This document shows, piece after piece, positions 35,880 to 49,102 of a DNA stretch of 64,000 nt. Under the pieces are notes generated by a model that did not search any database, was not told the origin of the DNA, and saw only the letters and a list, made by a program, of their open reading frames with translations. Location of the stretch: contig OZ010788.1 in NCBI GenBank assembly GCA_963932465.1, positions 670,552,484 through 670,616,483 of the forward strand, in the 5' to 3' direction. Both the position numbers and the translations under genes were made by a program. The first letter of the stretch is position 1. Each line of letters opens with the position of its first letter. This stretch comes from Maratus speciosus. Lineage: Eukaryota > Arthropoda > Arachnida > Araneae > Salticidae.

Positions 35880-36075
35880 AGAGTTGAGAAAAAAAGATTA
35901 TCTTAACGGAATATACGCATGGAAACTATTAATTCATTTACCATTTCTTATTTATGTAAGCACCAACTAGATCGGCTGTATTATGAATTAATCCACAATA
36001 GTTTATCCAAATAGTGCATTCAGCTTTCATTAAAGAATATTACCTTTAAGATTTTTGAAATGTTTAATCTAATGC
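35880..36075 (+). repeat. Family-B dispersed repeat, third copy
   Basis: AAAGATTATCTTAACGG, TTATTTATGTAAGCACCAAC, TAGATCGGCTGTATTATGAA and AATATTACCTTTAAGATTTT match family-B copies at 2.8 and 8.2 kb. Here too neither FB nor MITE-A is inserted. Confidence 0.55.
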
Positions 36076-36269
36076 TGGAGAATGGAACCTAGAAAACATA
36101 TCCCATTATTTTGTTTGTTATTGTTGTTTATTCATATAAGTTTAATGCATATAGAAATTCTGGATAGATAAGAGACATTTTTTAACTCCACAATAAACAC
36201 TCTGGACTGGCATTTAACCCGGAATTTCTAGATGTTTTTTTTTTAAGAGAATTAAAGTTACCCACTATT

Positions 36270-36626
36270 TAAGAAAGCTTTATGACGCATTCCCGAATTC
36301 GGTTTTGTATGTAAACGCATGCGATTGGTAGCTGCTCTTTTTCAGAAACTAGGAAATCTGATATTTTTTTTTCCATTTTTCGATAAAAGCAGGGGATTAT
36401 TCAGAAAAGGCTGTTAAAGTTGGCACTTTGAACTAAATTTTCAGACAAGGCAGCCAAATGTCGTTATGGGATAAAAATCGTTTAACTCGAGGTGTTTTTT
36501 ATTTATCGGAAAAAAATGTACAATTCCATATCGCTTCAATAACCATGCCCGCAAGTATCATGCTTTTATGTTTAAACATAAGTCAGAAAGTTTCTCGTTA
36601 TTAAGTGGATATTTTTTTAATAGGCT
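36270..36626 (+). repeat. Old MITE-A-related copy
   Basis: Blocks such as AAAGCTTTATGACGCATTC, TTTTTCGATAAAAGCAGGGG, GATTATTCAGAAAAGGCTGT and ATCGCTTCAATAACCATGCC align with the order of blocks in the 20.5-kb and 3.0-kb MITE-A copies. Mismatches are many and the termini weak. Confidence 0.4.
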
Positions 36627-38568
36627 TAAATGTTTAGAAAGCATGTTTTAGTATACTAAGGGGGCTTTGCCCTCTACTATCATCTACGAGCTACGCTTGC
36701 CAACCCCACTGAGACACTGCAAACTCTAGAAACACGGTAATTTGATCGGCTGTAAAAAGATTGCAGAAACTGAACTATAATTTAAAAAATCACTGGCGAT
36801 CTCCTTGTAAATAGATTTCCATTCACTTCTTTTTGATTGCGAAATTTTAAGGCCGGATCAGCTGCTGTTAAACTACTACTGGCTGTTTTCATGTTTGATT
36901 AAATAAGATGAGTTAAACATTTGAAAAAAAAGGGGGAGGGGGCTAATATAAAATGAACTGTGTAAACAGAGTCTTATCCTCCAGGTATTTTTCTAACAAC
37001 GATATAAGAAAATTGTTTTAAATAAGACATTTTAAATGTATCGCTTTATATCTGATATAATTTTCACAAAATATTTCTTTCTCTTTTTAATATTCACGTG
37101 AAAATACTTTTGTTGTTAGAAAAAAAATATTTGCGCTTTCTTAAAATTCACAACAATAGTTTAAAATATTATCTCCAAATATGAAATAAATGTCTCGTGT
37201 AAATATATTTTTAAATTTAAAGAGTTTTACAATATTATTATTTTGTCATTTTAAATAGGAGATAATTTCCTCCAATTAAGATACGTAAGACAGTTTAATG
37301 GATTTATTATCTTAAAATTTTATTTCTCTTTTAATATTCACATGTACTGAATATAGATTTTATGACGTAATTTTCAATATTTTCCTGCTTTTAATAAATA
37401 ATCATTTAATTCTAATTTGAAAGTTTTTTTCCCTGTTTATAATAGTCCCATGTAAATATATTTTTGTTTTGAAGGAAATATTATTGTTTGCGCTGTTTTA
37501 CAATTGGCAATAATTTACAATTGCAACTTTTTCTAAAACATGTAAAAAATATCTCTCAAAAAGCTGCAAATTTGGATTTTAATGAAATAAGCCCTCAAAA
37601 AATTAGTAAAAAAAAAATAAATGCAGTCGGCACACCGGAAACTTCTAATGTAGCATATTCTTAGAAAAAATGATTAAATTCTGATGTATAGTTTTTGCTA
37701 ATGTAGAACTTCTTTAATAGAACGATTTTGACCAACTTTAATATTAAATATCACTTAAAATAAAATTTTGATTTAAAAACGGTCCTCTTCAGCGTATTTA
37801 TCAAACATTGCTCTATAATACTACCATTTTCATATTTTTGTGTGCAGTAATTTTCTTAATACTACCAAAGTAAGACCCCATGGCTCGAAAAATTCATTTA
37901 CTGCGGCGGTGACAGCGTTAGTTACCTTTTTTTTTAGAACACAGAGAAACATGACAATAAAAGAATAGGACTGAGAAACATTAGAAAATGTAACACACGA
38001 ACTTGTCTGCTATTATTTCACACATACTTTTCATTCATTCTATTTTACACTGAGAAATGGACTTTTATTACAAAGTTTTAAAATAGTTCTTGAACATATA
38101 TCTATATATATATATAATTTTTTTTTCTGATGAGGTGGAGGGGCGAGATAAGGTGGGTGCTGTTTATGTTTTTCCTTTTTTAACATATCATGTATTTATC
38201 TTAATACAATGGGTTTTGCCTTATAAATTTTTGTGTGTACGGAGAGAAGTTTTAAACACATTAAATGCCCTTCTAAGCTTCTCTTTAAAAAATAAAGCAT
38301 TAAAAAATATTCTCACTAAAATTCGAAAACTTATTAATCCTGTTCAAAATCTAAATATTTTTCTTCTTAATTTTTCATGTTATTGTCTTAATTCTGCTTC
38401 ATCCAGACCCCATATTGGTGTAGAATTCCAGTTAAGGAAAGTTTCTACAATGTAAAATTACCCTTTGTTCATCGTTACTCTCCCCCCCCCCCCCGTCTCG
38501 CTTATTTCTTTTCTTTTTCTATCGCTGTAGATACTGATATTTTATCTCCCTCCCCTCAAAGTCCACTC
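36627..38568. other. AT-rich sequence; no supported gene
   Basis: Contains a small hairpin AGGGGGCTTTGCCCTC near 36658-36675. It also contains an open frame at 38090-38455 (121 codons) that begins in an (TA)n run and has no recognisable domain. A poly(C) lies near 38481-38494. Confidence 0.35.
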
Positions 38569-38776
38569 TTAACACCTTGGGGACGAGCGACCGGTATTCG
38601 TGCCGCGTAAGGTGCTCAGAATCAGGGATTATTCTCACCAGAAAATTTTTATTGTAAATTGTGCCTTATTTAATCCGAGCATTTTCCCGATTCAATGAGG
38701 CAAAAAGTTGTGTTTTTAAAAACTGGTTATAAAAGATTAAAAATTTAGTAAAAGACGCTCGTCCCTATAGGGTTAA
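38569..38776. mobile_element. piggyBac-type MITE (208 bp)
   Basis: Bounded by TTAA at both ends (38569-38572 and 38773-38776). The TIR ACACCTTGGGGACGAGCG is matched by the inverse of CGCTCGTCCCTATAGGGT with a few substitutions. TTAA target duplications plus a short GC-rich TIR are diagnostic of piggyBac-type elements. No coding capacity. Confidence 0.75.
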
Positions 38777-39221
38777 TAAAAATATTGGAGTTATTAAATG
38801 GAGTTTTTCTTTTGCTTACTATAACATGTCTATATTTATATCTAAAACTTTCGCGCTTTTCATGGCTGGAATGACTAAAAACCTGGATTCCGCTTACTTA
38901 TATTTAAAAAGGTTGTACACAAATTCTGTGTTAAATACTGCAAAGACTACTAAGGGGAAAAAATGAAGGCAAATTGCTTGCTCTCTCTTTTCTACGCCTA
39001 TGCAATGATTCCCAAGCGATCTGTGAGAAAAGTTTGTTCTTTTTCTTGGAAGAAAGTCAAAATTCGACTAACTTACATTATTTTTTTTTGTTGTTGTTTG
39101 TTTGTTTGAAACATTTTTTCGTGGAAATTTATCGAAACATAGTGGTTAAATTAAATCAAACAAGTTCAAATAATCTCATATTTAGAACGTCAGAGTATTT
39201 AATTTGAATTTCTTTTAATTT

Positions 39222-40652
39222 TTAGGGTTCCGTACTTAAAAAGTAAAAACGGAACCATTATAAGATCACTCCTGTGTCTGTCTGTCCGTCTGTCACAGCC
39301 AATTTACTCGTAAACTATGGAACGTGGAAAGTTCAAATTGGAGGAAGCAATAAAGACTATTGACCCACATATTTACAGATTATAAAACATTTACAAATAT
39401 TTTTAGAAAAATGTAGATGAGCGAATGAAGTTGCTTGGGAAAAAAACATCTTTTCTTTACATGTCGTGTGGGATATCGCGTGAAAGCTTTCGTAACGCTG
39501 AACTCAAAAATATATTTCTTTTAATTTTAGGTATTATATTTGCAGAGATATCGTCGAGAATGTAGTTCAAAAATATGCCTCCCCCCCCCCCATCTATTTC
39601 CGAATCTACTGAAATTAAAATTATGAAAAAAATAGAGGTAGTAGACGTTAACTTAAACCTTGCAGGAAAATTATAGCGATTACCCTAGGTCACATAGTTT
39701 TTGAGAAAAGCGCATTTTTTCGTTAGACACAAATTTCGATTTGCGGGCATTCAGCAAAAGTGTTGATAAGCGCTTCCGGTACCTATCGTACCAGAAGTAT
39801 AATAGCATTGTTGATAATGATTTTTGAAAAAAATAATCGTCGGTAATTAGCCGAGATGTTAACCCTTAAAGTCACGGGCGGTTTGGACACATATAATGAC
39901 AGGGGCGGCGTACTCTATGTACTATCGATTTTAAATCCTAGATAACAACTTTTAATGATAAATTTGTGTAATGCAATGCCCAGTAGCAGTGTAAAAGCAA
40001 TAAACTTCAAATTGTTAAAAGCAGATTAATTTAATTAGAATTAATCACATAAATACTATGCGATTCTATGGACTAGTTCGCATTGAGTAAGCCTCTCAAT
40101 GCGCCTCCCAGGTCTTTAAAAGTTAATTAAAACATATCTGAAAAAACGCTGCACGGACCAAGGTGGCGTTGCTACTTTGCGACTTCCTTTCGAAGCGCGC
40201 TTAACAAAATTCCAAGTTTAAACTTTGGACAAGGGTTTTGTTTTAGTTAAACTGTAAAAAGAAAAGAATATTACGACGCTAAATTTAGTTTAACCGAAAA
40301 ATCCATTTAATCATTACTTCATATAATTAAATGAAGTTTAAATATGTACTAAATTTACTGTCAGTACCAAATTAAGTTCATCATAAACAGATAAGATAAG
40401 ATTTAAATAAGAGTTATACACAATAGCAATGTTTAACATTATTTAGGCTTTATATCTCTATAAACTTTTATGGTATACACATTCATACTTTTTCTAGTAT
40501 ATATACAGCTATACAAAACCCTACGTTGTGCAGTTTTTTACAAAGTCTTATTTTTCCTTCAGTAACGATTTTTTTTAATAATACAGTTAATAATTCATAT
40601 ATTTGTTGTACGGAACCCTCTGAGAGCAAGCAATACTCGTACTTGACCGTTT
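39222..40652 (-). mobile_element. Helentron-like element HINE-3 (~1.43 kb)
   Basis: Read on the minus strand: about 33 nt (AAACGGTCAAGTACGAGTAT...) then subterminal repeat AGGGTTCCGTAC (40608-40619), ~1.3 kb of interior, a GACAGACGGACAGACAGACA-type microsatellite (39274-39300), and a 3' hairpin GGTTCCGT...ACGGAACC. The end is CTAA (39222-39225). The GGGTTCCGTAC ... GTCTGTC layout is a widespread arthropod repeat in my recollection. No Rep/helicase or other coding region is seen; the frame at 38974-39207 is outside and unconvincing. Confidence 0.6.
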
Positions 40653-40682
40653 ATTTCTCTTTAGTTTTTGTTAGAAACAAAC

Positions 40683-40888
40683 CATTCACTGTTAAATATT
40701 TTGCAACATTCTGGCAGGTCATTCGACCGTTTTTTGAAAAAACGGTTTCATAACCCTAATTTAACTATATTCTGACCATAAAATGGCCAATAATATGGTC
40801 AGAATAGTGTTAAAATCACGGTTGTGTAACCGTTTTCGGAAAAAAACGATCAAATGACCTGCCAGAATGCTGAAAATTTTTAATGGTG
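40683..40888. mobile_element. Palindromic MITE (~206 bp, ~95-bp arms)
   Basis: The left arm (ACATTCTGGCAGGTCATTCG, then the run through TATTCTGACCATA) and the right arm (TATGGTCAGAATAG through ATGACCTGCCAGAATG) pair over about 95 bp with scattered mismatches around a ~13-nt centre at 40781-40793. Nearly the whole element is stem, so it is a foldback-type MITE. It starts about 30 bp past the HINE-3 5' end. The frame at 40526-40753 runs into it and is spurious. Confidence 0.8.
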
Positions 40889-40990
40889 TCCTTAAAAAAA
40901 AATAAAAATTATTTTTCAAATTTGTACAGATACAACAATATTTATTATTAAATTACAAGTGCACCATATGAACCTTTCGCACTGTAATAT
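40889..40990. other. Short AT-rich junction before the 1.27-kb array
   Basis: Contains an A-tract and the approach to the first array unit; the exact start of unit homology is uncertain. Confidence 0.3.
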
Positions 40991-42891
40991 TTAGGATTAT
41001 TTGTGTAAAATTTTTTTCATTGATTTTTAATCAAACAAGCGGATATGAACCGATATGTGAATGTACGATATAAAAATCCTCTTTAAACACTTCGAACGGT
41101 ACCTTATTCATCGTCGCACGTTTTGTATGTGCATAAAAATGGAATGTTCGCATTCGAAATACTATATAGTGACTGTGTATTATTAAATTCTAAGCTTTAT
41201 GTAAGCTAATATAATCTTACATATTCTGTTCGAATATTTCGCAACTTAAACAAACTTTAAAGGAAAAATAATAATGAAAAATTTCAATTGCAAAGTACCT
41301 TTAATAATTTAAAATTTTCACAATTATTCTACCTGGATTTTTATCTTAGACTTGAAGTTTTCTGTAATTTTCTGTGCTAACTAGTTTTTTTTTTTTTTTT
41401 TTTTTCGATAAAGGGGGCAGACATAGGTTCTGATTAAATGGTTTTTAGATAGCCGAGAATTTTTCATTATTTTTAGTTTCATTATCTTCTTAATAAATAA
41501 GATTTTTTTTATTTCTAAAATCATTGTTTATTCAACATTTGCTTTATTAATATAATTAAGATATACTAACTACAATAAAGAAATTAACTACGACATTAAG
41601 ATTTCATACAATTATTATGTAGTCCCTATTTAGTTATTTAATTTTTTGCACAATTACAATAATTCAAATTAATCTTTAAATATAGTGAGTAAAATTTTAT
41701 TTTAAAAAAATAAATTTAACAAAGATATGAAAAGCATATCCGGGAGTTTTCACGACAATTTTCAAATATGTAGATTTTCTTCTGTTGAAAATGTACTTAA
41801 ATGGGGAAAAAGAATTGATATTGAAATACTGTATACCGAAAAAACTATTGCACACAGAAGTTACCTTGATTGAAATTCAGCCGCTTTAATGAGTAACCAG
41901 TAAGAAACACTCTGAACTGTCCTACACTTCATTTTGAGTAACTAAAGTTGTTAAAGTACCAACGTACTGAATAACCAATTTAAATTTGACGAACTTTTAC
42001 AAGTTACTAAATTGTATTAAGAAATCTTCACGGTGCAGCGCTATTGAAATTATGACTAGGACAGTTATAACATTTCATAATAACATAACATTAATTTAAA
42101 TATTTTATTTTTCTCTTGTTAAACAATTTACTATATCTACAAATATTTAAACTTATAATGACAATGAAAATCGTTTAAATAAAATAATAAAAACTGAAAT
42201 TTACCCGGAATCACGTTTGCGTGATTGGAGTCACACACAAAAAAATATATATGGTTAAAAAAGGATTATTTGTGATAATTTCTTTCATTAATTTTTAATC
42301 AAATAGACTATCTATGAAACTACATGTGAACGTGCGATATGAAAAGTTTATTTAAACCCTTCAAATGATAACTCATTCATCAATACTGTGTGTTTTGTGT
42401 GCGCATAAAAGTAGAATGTCTGCATTGGAAATACTATGTAGTGACTGCGTATCATTAAACTCTAATTTTTTCGTTACCTAATATAAGTTTACAAATTCTG
42501 TTCGATTATTTCACAGCTGATTTTTTTTTTTTAAATAAAAATAAAAATGACAAATTAAGGTTGCAAAATACCTTTAATAAATTAAAGTTTTCACATTTAT
42601 CCTACCTGGATTTTTTCGGTAGAAATAAAGTTTTGTGTAATTTCCTGTAGTAACAAGTTTTATTTATTTATTTATTTTCTTTCAAGGAAAGAGGCTAACG
42701 ATTAAGTGATTTTTAGATAGCCGGAGAAATTTTCATATATTTAGTTTCTTCTTAGTAATATATTAAAATTTTATTTCTAATACCTTCCTTTATTAAACAT
42801 TTGTTTTATCAACTTAATTAAGATTTACCCACTACAATAAAGTAACTAAACTAACTACAGCATTAAAATTTCATACTGCTATTATATAACC

Positions 42892-42930
<39 letters not shown>

Positions 42931-45900
42931 TTTTTTTTTTTTTTTGGCATATATAAAAAATTTTAAGTTAATTTTTAAATACGTGTATAGCATGTAAAGT
43001 TTTACTTAAAAAAAGTTTAACAAAAGGTATGAAATGCATATCCGGCAGTTTTCACAACGACTTACAAATGCATAGATTTTCGTCTATTGAAAAATTACTT
43101 AAATGGTGAAAAAGAATCAATGTTACAATGCTGCAAACCGAAGAAACCAATACACACAGAATTTGCCTTGATTGGAATTTAGCCGCTTTAATGAGTAACC
43201 ACTAAGAAACACTCTGAACTGTCCTACCCTTCATTTTGAGTAACTAAAGTTGTTAAAGTACCAACGTACTTAATAAACAATTTAGATTTGAAGAACTTTT
43301 TCAAGTTACTAAATGGTATTAGGAAATCTTCACGGTGCAGCTCTGTTCAAATTATGACTAGGACAGTGATAACATTTAGTAATAACATAACATTAAGTTA
43401 AATAATTTATTTTTGTCTTGTTAAACAATTTACTATATCTAAAGATATTTAAACTTATAATGACAATGAAAGTTGTTTAAATAGAACAATAAAAAATGAA
43501 ATTTACCCGGAATCATGTTTGCGTTATTGGAATCACACACACACAAAATATATATGGTTAAAAAAGGATTATTTGTGATAATTTCTTTCATTAATTTTTA
43601 ATCAAAGAGGTTTATATGAAATTATATGTGAAAGTGCGGTATGAAAACTATAGTTAAACCCTTCGAATGATACCTCATTCGTCAATAGTGTGTGTTTTGT
43701 GTGTGCATAAAAATAGAATGTCTGGATTGGAAATACTATGTAGTGACGTGTATCATTAAAATCTAATCTTTGCGATAACTAATATAAGTGTACAAATTCT
43801 GTTCGAATATTTCACAGTTGAAATAAAAAAAAATTAAATAAAAATAAAAATAACAAATTAAGGTTGCAAAATACCTTTAATAAATTAAAATTTTCACATT
43901 TATCCTGCCCTGATTTTTTCGGTAGAAATAAAGTTTTATGTAATTTTCTGTGGTAACAAGTTCTTTTTATTTATTTATTTTCTTTCAAGGAAGGGGGCTA
44001 ACGAAGGTGCTTATTAAGTGATTTTTAGATAGCCGGAGAAATTTTCATATATTTAGTTTCTTCTTAGTATACATATCAAAATTTTATTTCTAAAATCTTC
44101 CTTTATTAAGCCTTTGTTTCATCAACTTAATTAAGATTTACGAACTACAATAAAGTAACTAAACAAACTACAGCTTAATATTTCATACTGCTGCTACACA
44201 ACCTAAATATATATACATTTTTTTTTCGTGCATAAAAAAATTTAAGTTAATTTTTAAATACGTGTATAGCATGTAAAGTTTTACTTTAAAAAAAGTTTAA
44301 CAAAAGGTATGAAATGCATATCCGGCAATTTTCACAACGACTTAGAAATATATAGATGAAAAATTACTTAAATTGTGAAAAAGAATCAATGTTACAATAC
44401 TGCAAACCGAAGAAACCAATACACACAGAATTTGCCTTGATTGGAACTTAGCCGCTTTAATGAGTAACTACTAAGAAACACTCTGAACTGTCCTACACTT
44501 CATTTTGAGTAACTAAAGTTGTTAAAGTACCAACGTACTGAATAACCAATTAAAATTTGACGAACCTTTACAAGTTAATAAATTGTATTAAGAAATCTTC
44601 ACGGTGCAGCGCAATTGAAATTATGACTAGGAGAGTTATAACATTTCATAATAACATAACATTAATTTAAATAATTTATTTTTGTCTTGCTAAACAATTT
44701 ACTATATCTACAAATATTTAAACTTATAATGACAATGAAAATCGTTTAAATAGAATAATAAAAAATGAAATTTACCCGGAATCACGTTTGCGTGATTTGA
44801 GTCACACACAAAAAAATATATATGGTTAAAAAAGGATTATTTGTGATAATTTCTTTCATTAATTTTTAATCAAAGAGGTTGATATGAAACTATATGTGAA
44901 CGTGCGATGTGAAAAGTGTATTTAAACCTTTCAAATGATAACTCATTCATCAATACTATGTGTTTTGTGTGCGCATAAAAATAGAATGTCTGCATTGGAA
45001 ATACTATGTAGTGACTACGTATCATTAAATACTAATCTTTGCGTTACCTAATATAAGTTTACAAATTATGTTTGATTATTTCACAGCTGAATTTTTTAAA
45101 AAAAAATAAAAATAAAAATGACAAATTAAGGTTGCAAAATACCTTTAATAAATTAAAGTTTTCATATTTATCCTACCTGGATTTTTTCGGTAGAAATAAA
45201 GTTTTGTGTAAAATCCTGTGGTAACAAGTTTTGTTTATTTATTTATTTTCTTTCAAGAAAGGAGGCTAACGATTAAGTGATTTTTAGATAGCCGGAGAAA
45301 TTTTCATATATTTAGTTTCTCTTAGTAATATATTAAAATTTTATTTCTAATATCTTACGTTATTAAGCCTTTGTTTTATCAACTTAATTAAGATTTACCA
45401 ACTACAATAAAGTAACTAAACTAACTACAGCATTAAGATTTCATACTGCTATTACATAACCTAAATATATATAATTTTTTTTTTCATATATAAAAAGATT
45501 TAAGTTAATTTTTAAATACGTGTATAGCATGCAGAGTTTTACTTAAAAAAAAGTTTAACAAAAGGTATGAAATGCATATCCGGCAGTTTTCACAACGACT
45601 TACAAATGTATAGATTTTCGTCTATTGAAAAATTACTTAAATGGTGACAAAGAATCAATGTTACAATGCTGCAAACCGAAGAAACCAATACACACAGAAT
45701 TTGCCTTGATTGGAACTTAGCCGCTTTAATGAGTAACCACTAAGAAATACTCTGAACTGTCCTACCCTTTATTTTGAGTAACTAAAGTTGTTAAAGTACC
45801 AACGTACTTAATAACCAATTTAGATTTGAAGAACTTTTTCAAGTTACTAAATGGTATTAGGAAATCTTCACGGTGCAGCTCTGTTCAAATTATGACTAAG

Positions 45901-46724
45901 ACAGTAATAACATTTAGTAATAACATAACATTAAGTTAAATAATTTATTTTTGTCTTGTTAAGGAATTTACTGTACCTAAAAATATTTAAACTTATAATG
46001 ACAATGAAAATTGTTTAAATAGAACAATAAAAAATGAAATTTACAAGGAGTCATGTTTGCGTGATTAGAATCACACACACAAAATATATATGGTTAAAAA
46101 AGGATTATTTGTGATAATTTCTTTCATTAATTTTTAATCAAAGAGGTTTATATGAAATTATATGTGAACGTGCGGTATGAAAACTGTAGTTAAACCCTTC
46201 GAATGATACCTCATTCATCAATAGTGTGTGTTTTGTGTGTGCATAAAAATAGAATGTCTGCATTGGAAATACTATGTAGTGACTGTGTATCATTAAACTC
46301 TAATCTTTGCGTTAACTAATATAAGTTTACAAATTCTGTTCGAATATTTCACAGTTGAATTTTTTTTTTTTTAATTAAAATAAAAATGACAAATTAAGGT
46401 TGCAAAATTAAAATTTTCACATATTTCCTGCCTAGATTTTTTCGGTAGAAATAAAGTTTTGTGTAATTTCCTGTGGTAACAAGTTCTTTTTATTTATTTA
46501 TTATCTTTCAAAGAAGGGCGCTAACGAAGGTGCTAATTAAGTGATTTTTAGATAGCTGGAGAAATTTTCATATATTTAGTTTCTTCTTAGTATACATATT
46601 AAAATTTTATTTCTAAAATCTTCCTTTATTAAGCCTTTGTTTTATCAACTTAATTAAGATTTACCAACTACAATAAAGTAACTAAACTAACTACAGCATT
46701 AAGATTTTATACTGCTATTACATA

Positions 46725-46763
<39 letters not shown>

Positions 46764-47545
46764 CATATATAAAAAAAATTAAGTTAGATTTTAAATACGT
46801 GTATAGCATTTAAAGTTTTACTTAAAAAAAAAGTTTAACAAAAGGTATGAAATGCATATCCGGCAGTTTTCACAACGACTTACAAATGTAAAGATTTTCG
46901 TCTATTGAAAAATTACTTAAATGGTGAAAAAGAATCAATGTTACAACGCTGCAAACCGAAGAAACCAATACACACAGAATTTGCCTTGATTGGAATTTAG
47001 CCGCTTTAATGAGTAACCACTAAGAAACACTCTGAACTGTCCTATTCTTCATTTTGAGTAGCTAAAGTTATTATAGTACCAACATACTGAATAACCAGTT
47101 TAAATTTGATGAACCTTTACAGATTTCTAAACTGAATTAGGAAAACTTCACGGTGCAGCACTGCGCTAATTATGACTGGCCTAGTCGTAACATTTAATAA
47201 CATACTATTAATTTAAATTAATTTAACTGTAATTATTTAAATCATTAACTATATATCAAAATATTTAAACCTATAATGATAATGAAAAATGTTAAAAACA
47301 ACAATAAAATATTAAAAATACCTGGAATCATGTTTGTGTGATTAGAGTAATACAAAAAAAGTTATATGATTCGAAAAGGATTATTTGTGTTACGTTTTTT
47401 CATTAATTTTTAATTAAACGGGCTGATACGAAGCGATTTGTGAATTACGATATGAAAAATCTGTTTAAACCCTTCGAATGATACCTCATTCATCTTTGTG
47501 TGTTTTGTATGTGCATAGAAATGGAATGTTCTCTTTCGAAATTAA
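40991..47545 (+). repeat. ~1.27-kb tandem array, five units, dimeric higher-order structure
   Basis: The anchor AGGATTATTTGTG recurs at about 40991, 42263, 43566, 44831, 46098 and 47377, a period of ~1265-1300 bp, with a partial sixth unit to ~47545. A second anchor, GAGTAACCA.TAAGAAAC, recurs at 41891, 43193, 44462, 45731 and 47011. Unit variants alternate: the second and fourth share one set of indels and the third and fifth another, giving a ~2.54-kb dimer. Each unit includes a poly(T)/(AT)n patch. No coding frame; a related fragment lies at 52.0-52.45 kb. Confidence 0.85.
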
Positions 47546-49060
47546 TTAAAAAAATTATATCATTTAAAAACAATGTGCGACTCCTGTTTAATTGTCTACA
47601 TAAGTTTAAATAATCCCTTTTTTTTACGTTTCCGTGACCATATATCTAAAAACGCCAAAAAATAAATATTATATATATTTATATTAATTCATCATGAAAT
47701 ACCAATTATCTATGAAACGTAAATCACAGCGGTATTTTTTTAACAGTCAGAGCCTGGTCTGATTTTTAAGATAGGCGGTGAATACTTAAAAAAAAGGTGA
47801 TTTTTAAAAGAACGAATTGCACTCTGATTGATTTAATAATCATCTACATAAAATGTATGACATATATGAAAGAATGACTATTTTTAAAACTGAGGACATT
47901 GTTTTCTGCTAAATTAAAATACCAAAATTTCGTCCTATAGAGATAATTGAGGCAAGTTACAGAAAACTGAGATTGGTAAGCAGCCAAAGACATTTTTTAA
48001 AAAAAATCTCATAAATTATGTAATCGGTATAACGGAATCAGGCAAGCAAAAAAGCATATCGAATGTAAATAATTTTATTAAATTAATGTGTCTCTATATA
48101 AAATATTTATGTATTTATAAGTCTATATATATAGTTTTTTATTATTATATTATATTAGCTAAATTGCTGTTCATAACGTGGTTTTTCTAAATTCTGTTGC
48201 TTATGCATGGCTTTAGAAGGGAGTTCTTAAGCATTATCATTATACGCCTGACTAGTGACCGGGCATGCAGAGCAGCTATCCGGGCCTCCCCATTTGAGGG
48301 GTGCACCATGGCAGAAATTAGGATTTTCATTAAGAGGATGCTAAATGGTTAAAATTTGCCAACAGTTATCAATATTCTTTTTCACAAAAAACATTTTAAA
48401 AGATTTAGGAAGGGAGTTTACTCTCCTTTCCCCACTTGGTTCCTGTAACCCCTACCTCTTCCCCATCCAAAAAAAGAATGAGTTACGTCATCAGAAAACT
48501 AATGATTAAAATTGTGTTATAAGAATATAGTAGACAATAATTTTCAAGTGAAATTATTTATTGGGGTTTTCCTCTTTAAAGGAGCATGTTAAAACAATTT
48601 ATGATAACGAATAGAGGAGGGTTGGTTGTCTTTATTCCATTTTATGACTTACACAGATAAGGAAATGGAAAGTTCGCAAATATTTATATCATAAAACAAT
48701 CCATCATTTTTTCTACAACTATCCACTTATTTTCCTCCTAATATTTTTCTTAAACTTGTGGCGTCTTGTGATGATACCCTGTATACAGATGTGAGCACTT
48801 CCTGGTATAAAATTTATATATATATATATACTAAAAAAGAAAAATGATGTTTAATCTAGTCACTTAAGCATACTATTCACGAACAATTTCTATGGATAGA
48901 CAGAATATTGGATCTTCAAAATGATATTTGCCCTGGTCACTACATAGTCTAAGTCCGGCTATGGATTTGCTACAATTTACAAATCTTTTTAGCTTAGTCG
49001 AAAAATAAGAATATATATATGTACATTTTCCTTTATAAATATATATTATATAAATATTTC
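47546..49060. other. AT-rich sequence, no gene seen
   Basis: Contains a GC-richer patch at 48245-48315 (GACTAGTGACCGGGCATG, TATCCGGGCCTCCCC) without a recognisable structure. No gene or transposon end identified. Confidence 0.35.
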
Positions 49061-49102
49061 AACGAACGCACCCAATATAAAATTATATTGGGTGCGTTCG
49101 TT
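49061..49102. repeat. Perfect palindrome carrying the HINE-2 subterminal motif
   Basis: AACGAACGCACCCAATATA and its exact inverse flank a 4-nt loop. The arm contains GGTGCGTTCGT, identical to the HINE-2 subterminal repeat at 8911 and 9443, suggesting a minimal derivative of that family. Confidence 0.8.

Noticed and set aside
36650..36735. Hairpin AGGGGGCTTTGCCCTC followed by GC-richer sequence, resembling a Helitron 3' end
   Set aside because: No canonical CTRR end at the right position and no matching 5' end; kept only as a hairpin.
38090..38455. A 121-codon open frame, one of the longest outside simple repeats
   Set aside because: It starts in an (TA)n run, has no recognisable domain, skewed low-complexity composition and no splice or promoter context; expected by chance in AT-rich DNA.
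39840..39900. TTAACCCTTAAAGTCACGGGCGG-like sequence as a piggyBac end
   Set aside because: No inverse partner terminus was found at a plausible distance.
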